Part shown: positions 1 through 6,617 of the stretch, in pieces
How the letters are laid out: each line of letters begins with the position of its first letter
How positions within the stretch are numbered: the first letter of the stretch is position 1
Assembly (NCBI GenBank): GCA_035653295.1
Contig: DASRCB010000011.1
Coordinates: 1-40,667, forward strand
DNA: 40,667 bases
Reading direction: 5' to 3'
Source of the DNA: DASRCB01 sp035653295
Lineage (GTDB): Bacteria > Acidobacteriota > Terriglobia > Bryobacterales > Bryobacteraceae
Program-made: the position numbers and the translations under genes
The notes under the pieces: model-generated
Seen by the model: only the letters and a program-made list of their open reading frames with translations
Told to the model about the DNA's origin: nothing
Database searches by the model: none

Positions 1-1149
1 ATGATGATCCGGCGCAATGTACGGCGACGGCTGAGCGCGCTGGCGCCCTTTGTGGCGTGGGACAGCGATCCGTATATTGTCCTCACCAATGACGGCCGCC
101 TTGTCTGGATCGTGGATGGGTACATGACCACCACGGCGCACCCGTATTCGCGGACCATCAGCATGGAGAGCCTCGGCGATTTCAACTACATTCGGAATTC
201 GGTAAAGGCGACCATCGATGCGTACGACGGGACGACCACGCTGTACGTCTTCGATCCCGAGGATCCGCTGGTAAGCGCGTACCGGCGCTTGTTCCCGAAG
301 CTTTTTACCCCCGAATCGGCAATGCCGGCCGATCTGCGGCGCCATGTGCGCTATCCGGAAATGATGTTTGCGGCGGAGGCGGAGACGTATCGCCTGTTCC
401 ACATGCGCGATCCGGAGACCTTCTACAACAAGTCCGACGCGTGGGATGTGGCGAAGTTCACGGGGACGCAGGGAGAGCAGCCGGCCCCGGTCGCGCCCAC
501 CTACGTGGTGGCGACCCTGCCCGGCGAGACGCAGCCGGAGTTCCTGCTGATGCTGCCGTTCACGCCGCGCAATCGCAACAACCTGATCGGCCTGATGATG
601 GCGCGCTGCGATGGCGGGCATATAGGCGAGAAGATGGTGCTGCTGCTGGCCAAGCAGGAGATCATCTACGGTCCCATGCAGGTGGAGGCCCGGATCAACC
701 AGGACCAGAACATCTCCAAAGACCTCACGTTGTGGAACCAGCAGGGCTCGCAGGTGTTGCGCGGGCAGATGCTGGTGCTCCCGGTGGAGAACACGTTTAT
801 CTACGTGGAGCCCATCTACATCACCTCCGCCGAAGCGCGCATGCCGCAGCTGAAGAAGATCGCGCTGGTTTGGGGCAATGCTCTGATCTATAGAGACACC
901 TGGCAGGACGCGCTCGATGAGCTGGCTGCGGACATGCGCAATCCCGGGGCGGTAACTCCGTCGACCACGGGTGCCGCGGCTACTGGAACGGCGCCCTCCG
1001 TAGCTGCTGCGCCTGCCGGATCTGGCGGCGATCAGCGCATCGTGCAGATCCGGCAGCACCTGCAGCGCTACCGCGATCTCGCCGCTCAGGGGCGCTGGGC
1101 CGAAGCCGGGAAGGAACTGGAAGCGATTCAGGCCATCGTGGGAAAGTAG
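1..1149 (+). CDS. UPF0182 family membrane protein, C-terminal part (5' end outside window)
   Basis: The reading frame is open from the first base and ends in TAG. The sequence RRNVRRRLSALAPFVAWDSD followed by a YIVLTNDGRLVWIVDGY segment matches the extracytoplasmic C-terminal part of UPF0182 (COG1615) proteins. These are usually about 900-1000 residues with several N-terminal membrane helices, so the 382 residues here are probably the C-terminal portion and the ATG at base 1 need not be the true start. The last ~70 residues are an Ala/Pro/Thr-rich linker (about 315-345) followed by a short charged helix ending in EAIQAIVGK. The family's function is unknown. The YHS lipoprotein gene follows after 6 bases, so the two may be co-transcribed. 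Confidence 0.85.
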   Translation: MMIRRNVRRRLSALAPFVAWDSDPYIVLTNDGRLVWIVDGYMTTTAHPYSRTISMESLGDFNYIRNSVKATIDAYDGTTTLYVFDPEDPLVSAYRRLFPKLFTPESAMPADLRRHVRYPEMMFAAEAETYRLFHMRDPETFYNKSDAWDVAKFTGTQGEQPAPVAPTYVVATLPGETQPEFLLMLPFTPRNRNNLIGLMMARCDGGHIGEKMVLLLAKQEIIYGPMQVEARINQDQNISKDLTLWNQQGSQVLRGQMLVLPVENTFIYVEPIYITSAEARMPQLKKIALVWGNALIYRDTWQDALDELAADMRNPGAVTPSTTGAAATGTAPSVAAAPAGSGGDQRIVQIRQHLQRYRDLAAQGRWAEAGKELEAIQAIVGK

Positions 1150-1155
1150 AGGAGA

Positions 1156-1416
1156 ATGCGGTCCGTTCTCCCTGCGCTCGCAGCCGCGGCCATGCTGGCG
1201 TGCTGCATCTCCTGCTCACACGAAGACCACGCGCCGCCGGCTGTCGCGGAAGCGCCCGCTCACGGCGTGCAGGATCCGGTATGCGGGATGATTGTCGATC
1301 CGAAGACCGCTCCCGCGAAGGCCGACTACAAGGGGAAGACCTATTATTTCTGCAGCCGCGAGGACAAGGATCGCTTCGAGAAATCGCCGCAGCAATACAT
1401 CGCCGCCGCGCATTGA
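1156..1416 (+). CDS. YHS-domain lipoprotein (putative metal-binding)
   Basis: This 86-residue protein has an N-terminal hydrophobic segment with a lipobox-like stretch (AAAMLACC, then ISCS), suggesting an exported lipoprotein. The rest is one YHS domain: DPVCGMIVDP at about residues 41-50, YKGKTYYFCS at 58-67, then DKDRFEKSPQQY. The two conserved Cys and the YYFC element match YHS domains found in heavy-metal ATPases and metal-responsive proteins. A strong Shine-Dalgarno, AGAGGAG, precedes the ATG. The Nramp-related transporter gene starts 18 bases downstream. The pairing suggests a role in periplasmic metal handling, but that is inference from context; no ligand can be read from the sequence. 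Confidence 0.85.
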   Translation: MRSVLPALAAAAMLACCISCSHEDHAPPAVAEAPAHGVQDPVCGMIVDPKTAPAKADYKGKTYYFCSREDKDRFEKSPQQYIAAAH

Positions 1417-1434
1417 CGCGCTGATCCTTTTCCT

Positions 1435-2724
1435 ATGTCCGGCGCCGGCCACGACATCTCTGTAAAGCGACCCCGCCGCCGCCCCGCGGCGATGAGCCTT
1501 CTTCGGTTCCGGCTGCTGGCGGTGTTGTCCATTCTGGGGCCGGGATTTGTGACGGCCAATGTGGACAACGATCCGGGTGGAATTCTCACCTACTCGCAGG
1601 CAGGGGCGAAGTTCGGCTACTCGCTGCTGTGGACGCTGGTTCCCACCACCGTCGCGCTGATCGTGGTGCAGGAGATGGCGGCGCGGATGGGCGCGGCAAC
1701 CGGGAAAGGGCTGTCCGATCTGATCCGCGAAGAATTCGGGATGCGCATCACGTTTTTCACGATGTTCGTCCTGAGCGTCGCGGATCTGGGCAACATCTTC
1801 GCCGAATTCGCGGGCATCGCGTCGGGCATGGGCATTTTCGGGGTCTCGAAGTATATTGCCGTGCCGCTCGGCGCGCTGCTGGTCTGGGCGGTGATCGTCA
1901 AGGGGTCATACCGTCCCGTGGAGCGAATCCTGATCCTGTTTTCGATGATCTACTTCGCGTATCCGGTTTCCGCATTCCTGGCAAAGCCGGACTGGCATGC
2001 CGCGCTGATCAAAACGATCGTGCCGCAGTGGCGAGCCGATCCTTCGTACCTGACCATGATCGTGGGTCTGATCGGCACCACGGTGACACCGTGGATGCAG
2101 TTCTACCTTCAGGCTTCGATCGTGGAGAAAGGGGTCTCGCGGCGGGACTACCGCACGGCGAAATGGGACGTGATCATCGGCTGCATCGTAACTGACGTGA
2201 TCGCGTTTTTCATCGTGGTGGCCTGCGCCGCCACCCTGTACGTTTCGGGCCACCGGGAACTCGGCGACGCATCCGAAGCAGCCGTCGCGCTGCGGCCTTT
2301 CGCCGGCCGCTTTGCGGCGGCATTGTTCGGCATCGGCCTGGTGAACGCGTCGCTGTTGTCGGCGGCGATCCTGCCGCTCGCCACCGCATACAACATTTGC
2401 GAGGGCCTGGGGTTCGATTCCGGTGTGGACAAGCGCTTCGGCGAGGCGCGCATCTTCTACTCGTTGTATACGGTGCTGATCATTCTGGGCGCGGGCAGCG
2501 TGCTGATCCCGGGTATACCGCTGTTTCAGATGATTCTCTGGTCGCAGGTGGCCAACGGCATACTGATCCCGTTCGTGCTGGTGTTCATGCTCCTGCTGGT
2601 GAATCGGAGCAAGCTGATGGGCGACATGCGGAACTCTTTGCTGGCCAATGCGATCGCCGGCGGCACGAGCGTGTTGATGATCGTCCTGACGGCGATGATG
2701 CTGTGGAATTCGATTCACGGCTAA
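1435..2724 (+). CDS. Nramp-related divalent metal transporter (NRMT-like)
   Basis: A 429-residue polytopic membrane protein of the Nramp/SLC11 fold. The TM1 motif that reads DPGN in classical Mn/Fe transporters is DPGG here (residues 46-49, in ANVDNDPGG). The TM6 motif usually written MPH is TPW (218-220, in GTTVTPWMQFYLQAS). The Asp ligand is kept, while the Asn and the Met that help select transition metals are replaced by Gly and Thr. That pattern resembles the Nramp-related magnesium transporter clade more than MntH. The first ATG gives a basic N-terminal tail of 19 residues. An internal ATG at 1492 (MSLLRFRLL) is an alternative start, and neither has a clear ribosome site. Transport of Mg or Mn is inferred from the motifs. 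Confidence 0.88.
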   Translation: MSGAGHDISVKRPRRRPAAMSLLRFRLLAVLSILGPGFVTANVDNDPGGILTYSQAGAKFGYSLLWTLVPTTVALIVVQEMAARMGAATGKGLSDLIREEFGMRITFFTMFVLSVADLGNIFAEFAGIASGMGIFGVSKYIAVPLGALLVWAVIVKGSYRPVERILILFSMIYFAYPVSAFLAKPDWHAALIKTIVPQWRADPSYLTMIVGLIGTTVTPWMQFYLQASIVEKGVSRRDYRTAKWDVIIGCIVTDVIAFFIVVACAATLYVSGHRELGDASEAAVALRPFAGRFAAALFGIGLVNASLLSAAILPLATAYNICEGLGFDSGVDKRFGEARIFYSLYTVLIILGAGSVLIPGIPLFQMILWSQVANGILIPFVLVFMLLLVNRSKLMGDMRNSLLANAIAGGTSVLMIVLTAMMLWNSIHG

Positions 2725-2758
2725 AGTACTGGCCGCTTAGCGCCGATTACGTGCGGGG

Positions 2759-3190
2759 ATGAGTGTGACCTGGCGCGGGCGTTCGGAGAGAGGCGTAGTG
2801 CTGATCGCATCAGCCCTGGCCATCGTCGCTTTGTGCCTGTTCGCGGGGCTGGTCATCGACGCCGGGATGCTCCAGCAGCAGCGCGGTCAGGCGCAGATTG
2901 CCGCGGACGCCGCTGCGGCGGCCGGGGCGATGCAGATGCTGTCCGGCCAAAACGAGTCATGGGCGGTGAATGCGGCGGTCGACGCTGCCCGCTGGAACGG
3001 TTTTCAGAATGACCGCAGGACGGCGGTCACGGCGACGCCGGATGCAGGGGAGAAGAGAGTCCGCGTGCAAATCGTGCGAAACGTCTCGACGGCATTTCTC
3101 AGTATTCTCGGCGTGCGGTCTATGCCCGTGGAGGTGGCGGCCACCGGCGCGGTCGCGAAAAACGGAAAAGCTGTGGTGCTGGCGCAATGA
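2759..3190 (+). CDS. TadG-like pilus-assembly N-terminal domain protein
   Basis: 143 residues. The N-terminus RGRSERGVVLIASALAIVAL is a single membrane anchor with the ERG(V/S)-hydrophobic layout of TadE/TadG-like proteins. It is followed by GLVIDAGMLQQQRGQAQIAA and an Ala-rich helix, as in the putative Flp pilus-assembly TadG N-terminal domain. Full TadG proteins carry a further, often von Willebrand A-like, region of several hundred residues that is absent here. The stop overlaps the next start by four bases (ATGA), so the two proteins are probably made together. No Tad secretion ATPase, prepilin or peptidase gene lies nearby. Confidence 0.78.
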   Translation: MSVTWRGRSERGVVLIASALAIVALCLFAGLVIDAGMLQQQRGQAQIAADAAAAAGAMQMLSGQNESWAVNAAVDAARWNGFQNDRRTAVTATPDAGEKRVRVQIVRNVSTAFLSILGVRSMPVEVAATGAVAKNGKAVVLAQ

Positions 3191-3576
3191 AACGCGGCGA
3201 GCGAGGTTCGGTGCTGGTGGAGGCTGGCTTCGCCATCCCTCTGCTGCTGCTGCTGTTTCTCGGCATCGCCGATTTTGGCCGCATCTTTCACCATACGAAC
3301 GCGGCCATCGCGAGCGCGAGCCAGGCCGAGCATGTCCTGATCGGCTCTCACGATGTACAGGCGGGGACCGGCGGCGACTCATCGCGTTTCTACACCTGCC
3401 CAAACCCGAAGGGCGACGATTCCGGCAGCAGGCAATACGCATCGCCGCAGTCGTGCCCGGGCCAGCGCACGTACGTGAGGGTAGCGTTCCGTGTGCCATT
3501 CCAGGCGGTAACGCCGCATCCGGGCATTCCGTATCCGGCGAGCGCCCAGGCGGCGGCGGTAGTACGAATTCAATAA
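3187..3576 (+). CDS. TadE-like protein
   Basis: 129 residues. The start RGERGSVLVEAGFAIPLLLL is the typical TadE N-terminus: Glu in the hydrophobic stretch, then LLLLFLGIADFGRIF. The rest is a small extracytoplasmic domain containing two Cys (in YTCPNP and PQSCPG) that could form a disulfide. TadE-like proteins are minor pseudopilins or accessory factors of tight-adherence (Flp) pili. The gene overlaps the upstream TadG-like gene by four bases. Its stop lies four bases from the stop of the convergent WaaA-LpxK gene, leaving no room for a terminator between them. Confidence 0.8.
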   Translation: MKRGERGSVLVEAGFAIPLLLLLFLGIADFGRIFHHTNAAIASASQAEHVLIGSHDVQAGTGGDSSRFYTCPNPKGDDSGSRQYASPQSCPGQRTYVRVAFRVPFQAVTPHPGIPYPASAQAAAVVRIQ

Positions 3577-3580
3577 GGTG

Positions 3581-5971
3581 TCAGCGCGGACGCGCGGCTG
3601 GATGCAGCGCTGAGGCGCGCACAAATTCCAGGAACTCGTCCGCTTCGATCACCTCGGCTTCGATGCGCAGCCAGAGAATGCGGGCCGGCGCCACCAGTCT
3701 CGCGGCATCGGGGCGCAGGTTGGCCGCGTCCTTCTGGGTGGTCAGCAGCAGTCCCGATCCCAGCCGGCGGGCGCGAGCGCCGAGGCGGCGCAACTCGCTC
3801 GCCTTGTAGGAGTGATGGTCGTCGAAGGCCCACCGCCAGCGAACGTCCACTTCCATGGCGGCGAGGGTGCGCCAAAAGCTGCCCGGGTTTCCCAGACCGC
3901 AGAAGGCGACCGTTGGCCGGGAAGGCAACTGGACTGGTTGGCCCGTTTCCCAGTCCACCCATTCGCGCGGATTCACCCGCGACCGGAACACCGGGGCGGC
4001 AGGATTGAAGTGCGCGAGGACGGATCGAATCCCCGAATACTGGCGCGCCGGCTCGGCTCGCGTGATTACGAAAGCGCTGGCGCGAGCCAGCGCGGACAGC
4101 GGCTGGCGTAAACGTCCGGCGGGGAATACCTCACCACCGCAGAACGGGTCCATGGAATCGATGAGCACGATGTCGGCTTCGCGGCGCAGCTGCCGGTGCT
4201 GGAAGCCATCGTCCAGAATAAAAACGTCCGGGGCGCGGCGGGCCTCGAGCGCGCATCCTGTGCGGTAGCGATCGGCCCCGATTCCGACATCGGCCACTCC
4301 GCTCTGGATGAGGATCTGGGCTTCATCTCCGGTCATGTCCACGGAGGCTTGCGCACCCGCGGGCACGATCACGCTTCGGGCTACAGACCGGCGGCGGTAT
4401 CCGCGGGTCAGAATGGCGGGCCGCAGCCCTTGTTTGCGCAGCATCGCCGCCGTGAAGACGGCGAAAGGAGTTTTGCCTGCGCCGCCCAGGCCGATTCCGC
4501 CGATGCTGATCACCGGAGCGTCCAGGGCTCGAGCGGCGGTGCTGCGTTGTCTCTGCACGACGGCGTTGCCGGCCAGCCATAGGCGGGCGAGGAGCGACAT
4601 GACCGGCCAGGCGGGACCGCGACCGCGCCATTGCGGGATCGCTTCATCGCGCACTCGCAGAATTTCCCGGACCGCGCGCGCCGTGGCGCCGCGTTTCGCC
4701 AGCGCAAGCTCGCGCGCGATCGCACCCATGCGGCTTCGGCGGACACTATCGGACAGCAGTTCCGCCGCGGCGCCGGCAAGCTCGGCAGCGCCCTCAATAA
4801 CCCGTACGGCGCCCGCCCGGCGAAACTCGTCCGCGATGGCGGCGAAGTTCTCCATGTGCGGGCCGATGATGGTCGCACAGCCTGCCGCCGCGGGCTCGAG
4901 GATGTTGTGCCCGCCGCGGTCGGCGAGCGTGCCGGCCATGAAGACGATGTCGGCGAAGCGGAAAAGGCTGGCCAGCTCGCCCATGGAATCGAGAAGCAGA
5001 ACGCCGGGCGTTTTCAACTTCGCGCGGGGCGCAAGGCCGGAGCGGCGCAGCGTCGGGATGCCGGCAGCACGCAGTTTTTGGGCGGCGACATCGAAGCGTT
5101 CCGGTTTGCGCGGCGCAAGGATGAGCAGCAGATCGGGGAACCGGGCGGCCAGTTCGAGAAAGGCGGCGATGACCGCATCGTCTTCGTCGATATCGCCCGC
5201 TCGCGCCGGCCCCATCGTGCTCGCCGCGATCCAAACGGCCGACGACCTGGCGGCATCGAGGACCGCCGATACAGACTGAGGCGGATCGGGCGGCAACGGC
5301 GCGTCGTACTTCAGATTGCCGCCGACCTGCACCTTTTCCGGAGGGGCGCCGGCGTCGATGTAACGCTCCCGGTCGCGCTCGGTCTGGACGAATATGGCAT
5401 CGGGACAGGCGAGGGCATGGCGAAAGAACCAGCTCCAGCGGCGGTAGCGCGGCAGGGCGCGATCAGAGATGCGGCCGCCGATGACCAAGAGTCCGCAGCC
5501 GGCAAGCTTCGCGCGCCGAAAGAGGAGCGGCCAGATCTCCGTCTCGAGAATGACCAGCGCGGCGGGCCGGATGCGGCGCAGCACGCGGCCGATCGCGAAA
5601 TCGTAATCGAACGGCGCGTAGAACACACCCGTCGCAAGGCCGCGAAGTTTTTCATCGGCCACCGCCCGGCCGGCAAGGGTCGTGGTGGAAACGAAAACAG
5701 GGAGGGCCGGATCGGCGAGCCGGAGCTGATGGATGAGCTGCAACGCGGAGAGCACCTCGCCTACGGAGACGGCATGCAACCACACGCCTCCGGGAGCCGT
5801 CCTGGAAAAAGACTCAGGCAAGCGGCCAAAACGCTCGGCAAGGCGGTGAAAATATCGCCGGTCACGGAGACCGCGAACCAGCAGATATAGTATGAGCAGC
5901 GGAAATGCGAAACCTCGAAGCAGCCAGTACAGGAGAAATATGAGCTCAGTTGTCAATCGCCTCGCGGTCAT
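3581..5971 (-). CDS. Fused Kdo transferase (WaaA) / lipid A 4'-kinase (LpxK)
   Basis: One uninterrupted frame of about 796 residues carries two lipid A enzymes. Residues ~1-430 are WaaA/KdtA (GT30). They show a membrane anchor (LIFLLYWLLRG), the catalytic Glu in HAVSVGEV (about residue 72), GGNLKYDAPLP, and the sugar-nucleotide site GGHNILEPAAAG (about 353-364). From about residue 460 comes LpxK: a membrane-associated helix, then the P-loop GGIGLGGAGKTP (about 491-502), followed by LTRGYRRRS, GDEAQIL and DDGFQHRQL. LpxK phosphorylates the tetraacyldisaccharide to lipid IVA, and WaaA then adds Kdo to that product, so consecutive steps are joined, with the later enzyme first. The chosen start is ATG 5971 (MTARRLTTEL). 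The frame stays open to 6010, and a TTG a few codons inside is also possible. The 5' end overlaps the divergent gene at 5940. Confidence 0.9.
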   Translation of the reverse strand: MTARRLTTELIFLLYWLLRGFAFPLLILYLLVRGLRDRRYFHRLAERFGRLPESFSRTAPGGVWLHAVSVGEVLSALQLIHQLRLADPALPVFVSTTTLAGRAVADEKLRGLATGVFYAPFDYDFAIGRVLRRIRPAALVILETEIWPLLFRRAKLAGCGLLVIGGRISDRALPRYRRWSWFFRHALACPDAIFVQTERDRERYIDAGAPPEKVQVGGNLKYDAPLPPDPPQSVSAVLDAARSSAVWIAASTMGPARAGDIDEDDAVIAAFLELAARFPDLLLILAPRKPERFDVAAQKLRAAGIPTLRRSGLAPRAKLKTPGVLLLDSMGELASLFRFADIVFMAGTLADRGGHNILEPAAAGCATIIGPHMENFAAIADEFRRAGAVRVIEGAAELAGAAAELLSDSVRRSRMGAIARELALAKRGATARAVREILRVRDEAIPQWRGRGPAWPVMSLLARLWLAGNAVVQRQRSTAARALDAPVISIGGIGLGGAGKTPFAVFTAAMLRKQGLRPAILTRGYRRRSVARSVIVPAGAQASVDMTGDEAQILIQSGVADVGIGADRYRTGCALEARRAPDVFILDDGFQHRQLRREADIVLIDSMDPFCGGEVFPAGRLRQPLSALARASAFVITRAEPARQYSGIRSVLAHFNPAAPVFRSRVNPREWVDWETGQPVQLPSRPTVAFCGLGNPGSFWRTLAAMEVDVRWRWAFDDHHSYKASELRRLGARARRLGSGLLLTTQKDAANLRPDAARLVAPARILWLRIEAEVIEADEFLEFVRASALHPAARPR

Positions 5972-6566
5972 GGCAGCCGTCGCGCTGGCCTGCGCCCAGG
6001 CGGGAGACAAGAAAAAGAATGACGAGCGGTTTTCGCCCGGTCCGGCTTCTTCATATCAGACGAAACAAACCATCGAAGGCGTCAGCGTCGCCGCTGTTCC
6101 TTACAATACCGAAGACCTGGCGCAAACGGCGTTCGGCAAGGTGAATCCGAACAAATACGGTATCCTTCCGGTTCTGGTCATCATTCAGAATGACACGGAC
6201 AAGGCCCTGAATCTGAGCTCGATCCAGGCGAAGTACGAGCGTGGTGACGACCGGCAGATCGACGCCACGGCCGCATCCGACCTTCAGTACACCATCCAGA
6301 AACGGCCGAAGGAAGTGCCCATCAATGTCGGATCGCCGATTCCGCGCATTGGCGGCGGCCTGAAGAAGAACAAGAATCCGCTGGCGGAATGGGAGATCGA
6401 AGGCCGCGCGTTCAACGCACGCATGCTGCCGGCGCACCAGGCGGCGAACGGATTCTTCTACTTCGAAACCGAGCACATTGAAGGCTCGCGCCTGGTGCTC
6501 TCTGGAATGCGCGAAGCGGCGACCGGCAAAGAACTATTCTTCTTCGAAGTGCCGCTGGGCAAGTAA
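5940..6566 (+). CDS. Exported protein of unknown function
   Basis: 208 residues from ATG 5940, which has an AGGAGA site just upstream at 5931-5936. The same frame is open from an ATG at 5892, but that start lacks a ribosome site and would add a non-signal tail. The N-terminus (VVNRLAVMAAVALACAQAG) looks like a signal peptide, with a Cys that could be lipidated though the lipobox is poor. The mature part is a predicted beta-rich domain with YGILPVLVIIQNDTDKALNL, NVGSPIPRIGGG and FFYFETEHIEGSRLVLSGMR. I do not recognise a named family. Its 5' end overlaps the WaaA-LpxK 5' end by about 32 bases on the opposite strand. Confidence 0.75.
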   Translation: MSSVVNRLAVMAAVALACAQAGDKKKNDERFSPGPASSYQTKQTIEGVSVAAVPYNTEDLAQTAFGKVNPNKYGILPVLVIIQNDTDKALNLSSIQAKYERGDDRQIDATAASDLQYTIQKRPKEVPINVGSPIPRIGGGLKKNKNPLAEWEIEGRAFNARMLPAHQAANGFFYFETEHIEGSRLVLSGMREAATGKELFFFEVPLGK

Positions 6567-6573
6567 TCATTCG

Positions 6574-6593
6574 GCGGTTCTTTGTCGAACCGC
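6574..6593. terminator. Stem-loop between convergent genes
   Basis: Perfect 7-bp inverted repeat GCGGTTC/GAACCGC with a 6-base loop, lying between the stop of the exported-protein gene (6566) and the stop of the permease gene (6618) on the other strand. The position fits a bidirectional terminator. There is no clear T-tract, so intrinsic termination is uncertain. Confidence 0.4.
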
Positions 6594-6617
6594 GCTCGCC
6601 TCGTGTGCCGCCGGCTG

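Noticed and set aside
4631..5890. 419-residue open frame on the plus strand opposite the WaaA-LpxK gene
   Set aside because: Arg/Gly-rich composition and no recognisable motifs; the opposite strand has clear enzyme signatures throughout.
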